Part shown: positions 8,893-17,459 of the stretch, in pieces
Position numbering within the stretch: position 1 is the first letter of the stretch
Layout: each line of letters opens with the position of its first letter
Source: Alcanivorax sp. REN37
GTDB taxonomy: Bacteria; Pseudomonadota; Gammaproteobacteria; Pseudomonadales; Alcanivoracaceae
NCBI RefSeq assembly: GCF_041102775.1
Contig: NZ_JBGCUO010000001.1
Coordinates: 1-64,000 of the forward strand
Reading direction: 5' to 3'
DNA length: 64,000 bases
Program-made: the position numbers and the translations under genes
The notes under the pieces: generated by a model
What the model saw: only the letters and a program-made list of their open reading frames with translations
Database searches by the model: none
Told to the model about the DNA's origin: nothing

Positions 8893-9681
8893 TCAGAAGT
8901 ACAGTTTAGCCATCAGATAGGGTGACGTACGGCGGTAGTCGCCACCCTGCGGATCGTCATACTGGGCGTGTTCCAGTCGCACCCCCGCCTGCAACCGCCC
9001 CTGCCGCCATACATCAAACAACAGATCGGCTTGCGCCATCACGCTGGTACCGAAATTGTCGGTCGACTTCACCAACACCAAACCATCGAAATGAGCGCCT
9101 ACTTGGCCCAGCTTGAACGGTGCCAGCCAGACAATACGGGTCATCCATTCAGTACCGTCATCGACGTTGGTTTTGCGCGCCATGAAATCAATTTCGAAGA
9201 ACTCCACACCTGGAATGGCCAAGTCCAATGACACCCCGGCGTTGTCGGCATAGAAGCTGCCGTAGCTGGCCTGCTCACGGCGGTAGGTGAAATAAGCGTT
9301 GCGCATGAAGCCGGTGCCATCAGCAATGTTCTTCAACCCCGGCAGGAACAACCGCGGCTGGTAAACAAAGAAACTCTGCTGTTTGGCGCCGCCACCGAAG
9401 GAGCCTGCTCCAGCGCCGCCCACATCAGCGCCGTGGTAGATATCCATGCTGAAATAGTTGTCGCCGTATTCCCAACCACCGAAATGCTCGGCACGGAATA
9501 CTGTCAGGTCTTCGTCTACCGTACCGGTACCATTGAGGGCATCGGCTTTTGCCTTGTTGGTAGCGAACAATTGGATGTTGGTACTGGAGAACGTTTCGGC
9601 ATGAGCGATACCGCCCCACATCAGTGCCAAGCTGCCTGCCAGCGCCGTGAACGCATAGCCGAACCGTTTGTAGTTGATCAT
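8893..9681 (-). CDS. Tsx-like outer-membrane channel protein
   Basis: A 262-residue protein with a signal peptide (ALAGSLALMWGGIAHA) and an amphipathic beta-rich body ending in an aromatic residue (LMAKLYF), as expected for a BAM-inserted barrel. Features such as FRAEHFGGWEYGDNYFSMDIY resemble the nucleoside-specific channel (Tsx, PF03502) family. Being last in the operon that encodes an ABC importer, it is probably the outer-membrane port for the same substrate rather than a nucleoside channel; this is inference. The 132-bp gap before it contains a small GC-rich hairpin (arms at 9769-9774 and 9785-9790), which could attenuate read-through or precede a separate promoter. Confidence 0.8.
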   Translation of the reverse strand: MINYKRFGYAFTALAGSLALMWGGIAHAETFSSTNIQLFATNKAKADALNGTGTVDEDLTVFRAEHFGGWEYGDNYFSMDIYHGADVGGAGAGSFGGGAKQQSFFVYQPRLFLPGLKNIADGTGFMRNAYFTYRREQASYGSFYADNAGVSLDLAIPGVEFFEIDFMARKTNVDDGTEWMTRIVWLAPFKLGQVGAHFDGLVLVKSTDNFGTSVMAQADLLFDVWRQGRLQAGVRLEHAQYDDPQGGDYRRTSPYLMAKLYF

Positions 9682-9813
9682 GTGAAAGGTCCTTTTTGTT
9701 GTTAGTGATTGTTGTGGAACCTGGAACCCGGCCGGCGTGCACCTTTTTTAGGCACAGCGAGGCCCGTTGCGGGGTGCAGCCGCGCCCCGCAGTGGTGTTT
9801 CAGCAGTAGGAAA

Positions 9814-11313
9814 TCAGTGCACGGCGGCGTACATGATCTTTTCTTCGGTGGCGTCGGCGGGTCGGAACTCTTCCACCACCCGCCCTTGCCGGGTGACCAA
9901 AATGCGGTCTGACAACGACATAATTTCCGGCAAGTTGGAAGAAATCACCCACACCACCAGACCGTCATCGGCCAGTTGGTTAATCAGTTGATGGATTTCA
10001 GCGATGGCGCCCACGTCCACACCTCGGGTCGGCTCATCGAAAATGATTACGCGTGGTTTTTGCACCAGTGATTTGGCAATCACCACTTTCTGCTGGTTGC
10101 CGCCAGACAACTCGATCACCCGTGCATCACCGCTGATGGCACGCACATTCAGCGCTTTACGCCAGTGCTCTGCCACCGCAGTGATTTCGCGATAGGTAAT
10201 CACCTTTGGCGTCGGCTGGCGCGATGCCAGCTTGCCGGCAAAGATATTTTCCGAGATCGACAGGGTTTCAAAAAAGCCTTCCAGCTTGCGATCTTCGGTG
10301 ACATACATGATGCCGTCCTGCACCGCCGGTTGCGGTGTGCGGTAGCGCACCGGCCGACCATCGAGGAATACTTCACCGCCATGCAAGAAGTCGCGTTTGA
10401 GCACCCCAGCGATCACCTTTGCAGTCTCGGTGCGCCCCGAGCCGACCAGCCCGAACATGCCGGTGATTTGGCCCTCGTACAGCGAGAAGGCGGTATTTTT
10501 CACCATGCTGCCCATCGACAGGTTTTGGATACTGAGCGCCTTGCGACCTGCCGGGCGCGCGGTGCGGTGACCACCGATGCCGTTGTACAGCTCGCCGGAT
10601 AGATCACGTCCGACCATCGCTTTGATCACCGCATCCTGATCCAGCTCGGACACCGGGGCGGTCAGCACATGCTGTCCGTCGCGCAGCACTGTAATGCGAT
10701 CGGAAATCGCCAGTGCTTCTTCCAGTGCATGGGAAATGAACACGATCGCCACGCCTTGCTTCTTCAGCCGCTCCACCAAACCGAAGAAGTGGTGCTTTTC
10801 TTCCGGGGTCAGCGTTGCCGTCGGCTCATCAAAGATGATCAGCTTGGCGCGGTGTTGCAGTGCCCGAGCGATTTCCACCATTTGCCGCTCGGCCGCCCCG
10901 AGCTGGGACACCAATTTGGTCGGTTCAACGTTGAAGTTGAGGCTCTGCAGGAATTGCTGCGCCGAGATGTACAACCCACGCAACCGGTTAAAGAACGGCT
11001 CGCGACCGAGGTACAGGTTTTGCGCCACCGTCAGCGATGGCACTAGGCTGGTTTCCTGAAACACCATGGCAAAGCCATTGCGCAGCGCTTCGTTCGGGGT
11101 TTGGAAACGCGTTTCCTTGCCCTCCACCAAAATGCTGCCAGCGCTCGGTACCACCGCCCCGGCCATCATTTTGGTCAGCGTCGATTTTCCAGCGCCGTTT
11201 TCACCCAACAAAGACAATGTTTCGCCGGGGTAGATACTCAGGCTGACATCGCGGATGGCCGGCACGCCGCGATACTCCTTGGTGATGTTGCGCAGTTCGA
11301 TCAAGGGTTTCAT
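9814..11313 (-). CDS. Ribose-type (CUT2) ABC importer ATPase with two nucleotide-binding domains
   Basis: A 499-residue RbsA/MglA-type ATPase. The first domain has Walker A GENGAGKSTLTKMMAG, an altered signature (QLGAAERQMVEIARAL) and Walker B LIIFDEPTATLTPEE. The second has the degenerate Walker A GLVGSGRTETAKVIAG usual in this family, a normal signature LSGGNQQKVVIAKSL and Walker B VIIFDEPTRGVD. The ATG at 11313 is chosen because GGAGG precedes it by 9 nt; a GTG two codons upstream has poorer spacing. Its start overlaps the upstream stop as ATGA. It should power the two permeases encoded upstream. Carbohydrate family resemblance does not fix the substrate. Confidence 0.92.
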   Translation of the reverse strand: MKPLIELRNITKEYRGVPAIRDVSLSIYPGETLSLLGENGAGKSTLTKMMAGAVVPSAGSILVEGKETRFQTPNEALRNGFAMVFQETSLVPSLTVAQNLYLGREPFFNRLRGLYISAQQFLQSLNFNVEPTKLVSQLGAAERQMVEIARALQHRAKLIIFDEPTATLTPEEKHHFFGLVERLKKQGVAIVFISHALEEALAISDRITVLRDGQHVLTAPVSELDQDAVIKAMVGRDLSGELYNGIGGHRTARPAGRKALSIQNLSMGSMVKNTAFSLYEGQITGMFGLVGSGRTETAKVIAGVLKRDFLHGGEVFLDGRPVRYRTPQPAVQDGIMYVTEDRKLEGFFETLSISENIFAGKLASRQPTPKVITYREITAVAEHWRKALNVRAISGDARVIELSGGNQQKVVIAKSLVQKPRVIIFDEPTRGVDVGAIAEIHQLINQLADDGLVVWVISSNLPEIMSLSDRILVTRQGRVVEEFRPADATEEKIMYAAVH

Positions 11314-12425
11314 GCCCACTCCCCTCCGTCACCGGCCGTCAGGGACAGCAAACAACGCCCGCCCTGACTGGCCACCCACAATTGTTGTTGGTGTTCGAGC
11401 ACGCTGGTGACGCCATGGCGGCGTCCGTCTGCACGGCTGTGAAGACTGAACAGCGGGTTGAACTGCGCATCCAGTCGCACCACCAATCCATAAGAGCGGG
11501 TCGGCGCCCACGGTTTGAGCACGCCCATTGATTTGATGGCGCCACCCTGCAACGGCTCACGGAAGTCAGAGCCGCTCTCCAGTGCCGGCGCCACCCAAAA
11601 CGGTTCCGCGATTTCAGCCATCATGCGTGCCCGGTAACCGGCCTCGCGCAGCACAAATTCCACCAACTGGCTGCGCGGTGCGAACAATGGCAACCAGTAA
11701 CCACCGCCAGCAGCAGGCACTAGCCGTCCGGGATATGCCGGCAATTCGGACAACACCGGCTGCGGCGCGCGGCGTGCCGCGCCATCCAGCGGGATGGTGC
11801 ACAGCCGATGCGACCAGCTTTCGGAAACCACCACCTGACCGTCTGCGGTCAGTGCCGCACCACCAGCCCAGCCCAACCCGGACGCCAGCAACTGCGCCCG
11901 CCCGGCTGCCAGGTCTAGCCGCCAGACCCGACCTGAGCGCTCACGCGACATCAGGTCGCGTTTCCATTCATGGGCAAGGTGATGGCTGGATCCTTCGGTG
12001 AGTACCAGTGTGTGGCTGTCCACCGCCACCATGGCCGTGGGGCAGAAGCCGTCAAAGCCAGCCAGCCCCTGCAGTCGTTCAGCTCCGGCGCCGGTGACGC
12101 GGTGCAAACTGCCGTCCACCAGTGCCGCCAGCAACGGGCCATCCGGCAAACTGACCAGCGCAGCCACGGCAGCATCAAACTCCACTTGCGGCTGCAGTCC
12201 GGTGTCCGCCTGCCAGGCCCACAACCGGTGGCCCGCCGAGCACAGCAGTCTGCCCTCATGCATGACCAAGTTGTCGATCTGTGGCAGCTCCGCCACCTTG
12301 CGTGCCTGCTCCAGCACGTTATTGGGCAACAAGGCGCCGTCCATTGGAGGCAGTGTTACCGCCGCCTCGCCACGTCCCAGCAATCGGTCGCTGTTGCGGC
12401 GCCAGAAATCGATGACCGCTTTCAT
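11310..12425 (-). CDS. SMP-30/strictosidine synthase-like beta-propeller protein, degenerate metal site
   Basis: A 371-residue protein without a signal peptide, resembling the six-bladed propeller of SMP-30/gluconolactonase and strictosidine synthase-like proteins. It is a paralogue of the C-terminal domain of the permease fusion just upstream: both have the pattern GRVWRLD or GRIICYD, then the blade with LPAYPGR here versus LPGYPDN in the fusion. At the positions of the usual calcium ligands it has WAGG and YPGR instead of FPNG and YPDN, so hydrolase activity may be lost. It overlaps both neighbours by ATGA. Possible roles are a regulatory or substrate-holding partner of the transporter, or a cytoplasmic lactonase with an unusual site. 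Confidence 0.72.
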   Translation of the reverse strand: MKAVIDFWRRNSDRLLGRGEAAVTLPPMDGALLPNNVLEQARKVAELPQIDNLVMHEGRLLCSAGHRLWAWQADTGLQPQVEFDAAVAALVSLPDGPLLAALVDGSLHRVTGAGAERLQGLAGFDGFCPTAMVAVDSHTLVLTEGSSHHLAHEWKRDLMSRERSGRVWRLDLAAGRAQLLASGLGWAGGAALTADGQVVVSESWSHRLCTIPLDGAARRAPQPVLSELPAYPGRLVPAAGGGYWLPLFAPRSQLVEFVLREAGYRARMMAEIAEPFWVAPALESGSDFREPLQGGAIKSMGVLKPWAPTRSYGLVVRLDAQFNPLFSLHSRADGRRHGVTSVLEHQQQLWVASQGGRCLLSLTAGDGGEWA

Positions 12426-14545
12426 TGGCCTGCTCCCCAGTAGCTGTCCATCCCGGTCCAGTTCGGATCGGCGCCTTCCACTTTGAACTTACCAATGCGG
12501 TTATTGAGCAAGCCGCCGAGGTAAAGGAAGCCTTTGTGTTCGCGCATCGAGGTGATCATCGGATGATTTTCGCCGCCCAGATCCCACAGCGTGTCCACCA
12601 CATCACCGCGCTCGGTGAACTTGATGACACAGCCGGTGTTGATGTTCGGGAAGATCAGTTCCTGCGGGGAAATACGACGCGCCATGCGGCGGCGGAAGCT
12701 CGGCATCCGCAGCGCCAAGTCCATCGACGGCGTGCGCATACCCACCAGCGCCAACCAGTAACTGCCATCGGAGGCGCGGTTGATGTTGTCCGGGTAACCC
12801 GGCAGATCACTGATGACCACCTCGGTGCTACCCGCCTTCGGCCCGGCAAACCAGTAACGGCTAATGCGGCAGGCCCAGGTTTCTGCGAAGAAGAACGACT
12901 CGCCGTCGTGGGCCATGCAGATGCCGTTGGGGAAGATCAGATTGCGCAATACTGTGCGGGTACGGCCGCTGGCCGGGTCATAGCAGATGATGCGCCCGTT
13001 GCCGCGACTTTCCAGTGCGTCATAAGCCCAGTTGGACATGCCGTAGCGGATGGTGGCTTCGCTGAAGAACACGCGACCATCCGGCGCCACATCAAGGTCA
13101 TCGGCCAACTTCAGGCGCGAGTCATCAATCACCGACCACGGCGTCCGGTTGGTTTCGTCGGTCATTTTCACCACGTCGCCAGCCGGCGTGACGTGGTACA
13201 GGCCCATGCCCGCCACACACACCAGCAAGTTGCCGTCACGGTCGAACGCCAGCCCGAGCGGATGGCCACCGGTGTGAGCAAACAACTCCGATTGCTGATA
13301 ATCCGGCGCCCGGAAGCGGACAATGTCGCCAAAACGGGTGCCGGTATAAAGATGGCCATCCCGATCGAAAATCACATCTTCAGGGCCTTCCACTTCGCCA
13401 AGTCCGATCAACTCCACTTGGCGCAGTTTGTCGTTCTGGGCATAGGGAGAAGCGGAGCCAGCATCGGTATCCGGGCACGGCGGCAGCGCCAGGTACGCCG
13501 GTGACACATACACCTTGGCCAGCAGCTTGTAGCGGTTCTTCAGCCAGCGCACGTCAATGGCAATGGCCAGCAGCAAGATCAGGCCGAGCGCCAAGGGCGC
13601 AGCGCCACTCTGGAAGCCGAGTCGCACCAAACCATTGGTGATCAGCAACACGATCACCGCCCCCATGAACGCTTTGGCGGCTGACCCCCGGCCGCCACCA
13701 AGGCTGTTACCGCCGACCACGGCCGCCGTCAGCGCCATGATTTCCAGGCCGATGCCGGTATCAGAGCCCGCGCTGTTCAGTCGCGCAGCAAATAGCGCGC
13801 CAGCAATACCGCACAAGGCACCAGAGATCACATAGCTGATGCACACCATGCGTCGCACTGGAATACCGACGTTGTAAGCCGACTTACGCGAGCCGCCGAT
13901 CGCCATGATGTGCCAGCCCGGCCGGGTGCGGCTGAGGAACAAATGCACCACCACCACCAGCACCAGCGCTAGCAAGAAACTGAACGGAATCGAAAATGGC
14001 GCGCCAATGCCGATGTAATCCCATACCATCGAGTCCGGCATCGCCATGGAAATATCCACGGCATAGCGCAGCAGCAGCATGTCCACCAAGGCACGCACGA
14101 TAATCAGCGTTACCAGCGTGGTGATGAACGCGCGCAGACGCAGATAACCGATCAGCACACCATTGAGCAGGCCGACACTGGCGCACACCAGAATCACCAA
14201 TGGCACCGCCATCCACACCGGCATGCCGACTAGGTTCATCAAGTACAGTGCCGTGAAGTTGCCCAGCGCATAGTTGGAACCGACGCTCAGGTCGATACCG
14301 CCGCCCACCATGACAATCACCATGGCCAGCACAATGAACAAAAACTCACCCAACTGGCGGGTGGTGTCGCTGACGTTCACCAGCGAAAAGAAATCCGGGA
14401 TCAGCTGGCCAAATACCGCCAGCGTGGCGATCAGGGCCAGGAACGGCACGGTGTTGTCGATCCAGTTCTTCGACAGGATCTCCCCCACCACGTGATCCGG
14501 AATGTAGCGATTGCGCCACCGGGTCAATGTGTCTTGCACCGACAT
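12422..14545 (-). CDS. ABC importer permease fused to an SMP-30/strictosidine synthase-like lactonase domain
   Basis: A 707-residue fusion. Residues 30-332 are a ribose-type permease with about ten membrane segments, including the family motif GGGIDLSVGSNYALGN (about 82-97) and GGNSLGGGRGS (about 278-288). After a linker of about 40 residues, residues 376-695 form a propeller domain with GPEDVIFD, ADDLDVAPDGRVFFSEA, FPNGICM, RYWFAGPKAG and LPGYPDN, the marks of strictosidine synthase-like/SMP-30 hydrolases including the calcium-ligand Asn and Asp. Ribose permeases have a cytoplasmic C-terminus, so the domain should face the cytoplasm and could act on substrate as it arrives, for example by opening a lactone. 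The reading frame is continuous; a sequencing fusion of two genes is possible but unlikely because no start signal is visible at the junction. Confidence 0.88.
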   Translation of the reverse strand: MSVQDTLTRWRNRYIPDHVVGEILSKNWIDNTVPFLALIATLAVFGQLIPDFFSLVNVSDTTRQLGEFLFIVLAMVIVMVGGGIDLSVGSNYALGNFTALYLMNLVGMPVWMAVPLVILVCASVGLLNGVLIGYLRLRAFITTLVTLIIVRALVDMLLLRYAVDISMAMPDSMVWDYIGIGAPFSIPFSFLLALVLVVVVHLFLSRTRPGWHIMAIGGSRKSAYNVGIPVRRMVCISYVISGALCGIAGALFAARLNSAGSDTGIGLEIMALTAAVVGGNSLGGGRGSAAKAFMGAVIVLLITNGLVRLGFQSGAAPLALGLILLLAIAIDVRWLKNRYKLLAKVYVSPAYLALPPCPDTDAGSASPYAQNDKLRQVELIGLGEVEGPEDVIFDRDGHLYTGTRFGDIVRFRAPDYQQSELFAHTGGHPLGLAFDRDGNLLVCVAGMGLYHVTPAGDVVKMTDETNRTPWSVIDDSRLKLADDLDVAPDGRVFFSEATIRYGMSNWAYDALESRGNGRIICYDPASGRTRTVLRNLIFPNGICMAHDGESFFFAETWACRISRYWFAGPKAGSTEVVISDLPGYPDNINRASDGSYWLALVGMRTPSMDLALRMPSFRRRMARRISPQELIFPNINTGCVIKFTERGDVVDTLWDLGGENHPMITSMREHKGFLYLGGLLNNRIGKFKVEGADPNWTGMDSYWGAGQ

Positions 14546-14606
14546 CCTGCTCTTCTCCGTTCAGAGCCGCCGCTCCGCACCTGGCGGGCGGCGGATTGCG
14601 TCATTG

Positions 14607-15593
14607 TTATTTGTAGTCGCTGAGCGCCCAGCAGGAGTCATCCGCCAAGTTGTCGGCGGTGATCACACGCACGGCGGTGGTGCGATCGAGTTGCTCGCCA
14701 CCGGGCTTGATGCCTTCAGTGATGATCTTGCGCACCACCTCGGCGATGGCGGTGGACTGCTCACGCACGCTGTAGGTCATGTATTGGTCGAAGGTGCCAT
14801 TAGCAATGTTGTCGCAGGCTGCCGTTTTTTCGGCGCCACCGTTGGTAATCAGATGCACTTTCTGGTCGCCGCGATGACGGCGGATGGCGGCGGCAGAACC
14901 CACCGCCTGGCCATCCCAGAAATCAATCACCGCACACAGATCGCCATGTTGTTTGGCGACGGTGTCGGTAATCGCACGCGCTTGGGACGGGTCCCAGTTA
15001 GCGGCCTGGCTGGAGACCACTTGGATATCCTTGCGACCCTTGAGCACTGCGTTGATGCCTTCCATTTGGAACACGCTGGAAGCAGAGGTCAGCGGGCCTT
15101 GTACCAAGCTGACTTTGCCGGATCGGCCACTGTCCTCGCCGCAATATTCCACCGCCGCATTGGCCATGGCACGACCAATGCCGACCCAATCTGCGCCAAC
15201 AAACGCGGTGGTCTGGACGCTGGAGCGCATGTTGATTTGCAGCACCGGAATACCGGCATCTTCGGCCCGCTTGAGCAAGCGGGAATAGGACTGCACGTCC
15301 GGGTTTTGCACCATCAGCACATCCGGCTTCTGGGCAATCAGAGACACCAAGGCTTGGGCGCCGGTAGCAGTGCTCCAGTTCGGGTCGCGCACGGTGATAT
15401 TGAGCCCTTCTGCACCCAGCTCCTTGCGCAGCATGTTGTACCAGCCGTCGGTGAGATCGTAGCCAAGCGACGTCGGCACGAAGGCCAGTGTCTTGCCAGC
15501 CAGCGGCGACTGCTGCTCCGCTTCGGCAATGCCCGCCGCAGACACCAGTGCCAACGACGTCACCATTACTTTGAGCACGTTATTGTTTTTCAT
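14607..15593 (-). CDS. Periplasmic substrate-binding protein of the ABC importer (Peripla_BP_4 type)
   Basis: A 328-residue ribose-binding-like protein with a signal peptide (MKNNNVLKVMVTSLALVSAAGIAEA). The body has the two-lobed type I pattern, for example GKTLAFVPTSLGYDLTDGW after the signal, VLMVQNPDVQSYSRLLKRAEDAGIPVLQIN and FVGADWVGIGRAMA. It lies between the two permease genes. Cysteines in the C-terminal region (ACDN and SCW) could form a disulphide. The ligand is unknown; the operon suggests mevalonate or mevalonolactone, which would be an unusual ligand for this fold. Confidence 0.9.
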   Translation of the reverse strand: MKNNNVLKVMVTSLALVSAAGIAEAEQQSPLAGKTLAFVPTSLGYDLTDGWYNMLRKELGAEGLNITVRDPNWSTATGAQALVSLIAQKPDVLMVQNPDVQSYSRLLKRAEDAGIPVLQINMRSSVQTTAFVGADWVGIGRAMANAAVEYCGEDSGRSGKVSLVQGPLTSASSVFQMEGINAVLKGRKDIQVVSSQAANWDPSQARAITDTVAKQHGDLCAVIDFWDGQAVGSAAAIRRHRGDQKVHLITNGGAEKTAACDNIANGTFDQYMTYSVREQSTAIAEVVRKIITEGIKPGGEQLDRTTAVRVITADNLADDSCWALSDYK

Positions 15594-15634
15594 TTTCTCT
15601 CTCCGTCATGGACAACCGGGAGCATGGGCCCGGA

Positions 15635-16648
15635 TCAGATATCGCCTTGCTGGGCGGTCTGCTCGTCACGTGGGTTGATGAAGCTGTCAAAGATCAGCGC
15701 GGCCAGTAGGATCGCGCCTTTGATGAAGTTCTGGACGGTGTACTCGATGTTCATGATGGTCATGCCGTTCAGCAAAATGCCGATCAGCAAAGTGCCAACG
15801 ATGACGTTGCGGACGCCGCCCTTGCCGCCGCTGAGACCGATACCGCCTAGCACCACCACCAAGATCACGTCATAGATCATGGTCGAGTTGACGATGCGGG
15901 TGTTCATCGAGTCCACCGAGGCGGCGGTAACCAAGCCAGCCACAAAGCCGATTAGCGAGGTGATGGCGTACTGCATCACCAGCATCGGCCGGGTCGGCAC
16001 GCCAGTGATGCGGGCGGCGGCGTAGTTGTCACCCATCAGGTAGGTGTAGCGGCCAAAGCGGGTGTACTTGAGCACGCCGGTTGCCAGCAGCGCGAACAGC
16101 AGGAAGACGATCACCGGTGCCGGAATCCCCAGCACTTCGGCCTGGCCGAGGGCACCGAACCAACCGGCATCGGCGGGCATGTACACCACATCCGCCGGGA
16201 TCAGCGCGATGCGGCCGAAGCCGTACACCAGCGTGCCCATCGCCAAGGTACAGAACAGCGCCGGAATTTCCGCATAGGCAATCAACCAGCCATTGATGAC
16301 GCCGATGGCCAGCGCCATCAAACCGCCATACAGCAATGCCATTTCAATACTGGTGCCGGTGCGGATCAGCGTCAGAGACCAAGCAACCGAGATTGCCATG
16401 GTGGCAATCAGCGACAGGTCGATGCCGCGCCCAATCACCACCAGTGCCATGGCCAGCCCCAACACACCGAGCACCGACACGTTGTAAAGCAGCCCCATCA
16501 AGTTATCGATGGAAGCAAAGTCCTTCAGGGTGAAGCTGAATACCGCGAACAGCGCCACCGCCAGTGCGAAGACGATTTTTTCCTGGGTCATGGACAGGCC
16601 TGCCAGTGGCAAGCGGGCGATCCAGGACGAGGGCGTTTTATCAGTCAT
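15635..16648 (-). CDS. Ribose-type ABC importer permease (stand-alone)
   Basis: A 337-residue inner-membrane permease with about ten hydrophobic segments and the CUT2 signature GRGIDLSLIATMAISVAW at about residues 74-91; the second motif GGIGLSGGKGGVRN lies near residue 270. The start at 16648 is chosen because GAGGA precedes it; the frame extends upstream to 16717 without a better signal. With the fused permease it should form the heterodimeric membrane pore. It lies 40 bp downstream of the enoyl-CoA hydratase gene. Confidence 0.92.
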   Translation of the reverse strand: MTDKTPSSWIARLPLAGLSMTQEKIVFALAVALFAVFSFTLKDFASIDNLMGLLYNVSVLGVLGLAMALVVIGRGIDLSLIATMAISVAWSLTLIRTGTSIEMALLYGGLMALAIGVINGWLIAYAEIPALFCTLAMGTLVYGFGRIALIPADVVYMPADAGWFGALGQAEVLGIPAPVIVFLLFALLATGVLKYTRFGRYTYLMGDNYAAARITGVPTRPMLVMQYAITSLIGFVAGLVTAASVDSMNTRIVNSTMIYDVILVVVLGGIGLSGGKGGVRNVIVGTLLIGILLNGMTIMNIEYTVQNFIKGAILLAALIFDSFINPRDEQTAQQGDI

Positions 16649-16688
16649 TGTTATCCTCATTATTGCTGTGTGGCGACTCGCGGCGGCG

Positions 16689-17459
16689 TTAGAAATCCGC
16701 CTTGCGACGTTCGGCAAAAGCGCTTAATCCGCGCTGAGCGTCGGCACTGGTGAACGCCTGTTGCCCCAAGCTGGCTTCGGCGGCAAATGCCTGCGGCCAA
16801 GGCAAATCGTAAAGTTCACGGGTGGCGCGTTTGATCAGCTGTATCGCCACCGGGCTGAGCGCCGCGATACGGTGGGCCAACGCTAACGCTTCTGGCAGTA
16901 CCTGCTCCGCCGGCACGACCTGGTTCAGCACCCCCATGCGCAGCAGGCTGGCCGCATCGAACCGCTCCGCCGTCAACATCAGTTCCATGGCGTGGGCATA
17001 GGCAACCTGACGCACCAACCGCACCAAAGTGCCACCCGCTGGCACCACACCAATGCCCGGTTCCGGCAGCGCGAATTCAGCGCTTTCGGCAGCAATGCGC
17101 AGATCGGTGGCCAACATGATTTCGAAACCACCGCCAAGACATAGGCCATTGACCGCGGCAATCACCGGCTTGGTGATACCGGCACCTTTCATATGCGCGC
17201 CATCCCAAGCAGAAATATCGATCCGACCGCTGGCCAACTCTGGAATAGACTCGGTCAGGTCGGCGCCGACACAGAAAGCGCGCTCGCCGGTGCCGGTCAG
17301 CACCATCACCCGCACCTCAGGATCTGCTTGGGCGGCGGCAAACGCCGCACCCAGCGCGTCGTACATCGACAGTGTCAGTGCATTGAGTTTGTCAGGACGG
17401 TTGAAGCGAATAATCGCCACCGCGCCATCACGTTGCTGGCTGATCAGGGGCTCGCTCAT
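16689..17459 (-). CDS. Enoyl-CoA hydratase/isomerase family protein
   Basis: A 256-residue crotonase-fold protein. It has the oxyanion-hole segment AVNGLCLGGGFE and both hydratase glutamates (the E of GGGFE and the E of ALPEPGIG), so a true hydration or dehydration reaction is likely. In this operon a reasonable reaction is interconversion of HMG-CoA and 3-methylglutaconyl-CoA, or hydration of a related intermediate; this is inference from context. The ATG at 17459 overlaps the CoA-transferase stop as ATGA; the frame extends upstream into that gene and the extension is rejected. Confidence 0.9.
   Translation of the reverse strand: MSEPLISQQRDGAVAIIRFNRPDKLNALTLSMYDALGAAFAAAQADPEVRVMVLTGTGERAFCVGADLTESIPELASGRIDISAWDGAHMKGAGITKPVIAAVNGLCLGGGFEIMLATDLRIAAESAEFALPEPGIGVVPAGGTLVRLVRQVAYAHAMELMLTAERFDAASLLRMGVLNQVVPAEQVLPEALALAHRIAALSPVAIQLIKRATRELYDLPWPQAFAAEASLGQQAFTSADAQRGLSAFAERRKADF

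Noticed and set aside
9765-9795. GC-rich hairpin between the ABC ATPase and Tsx-like genes as a full terminator
   Set aside because: No T-tract follows the stem on the minus strand; at most an attenuator.
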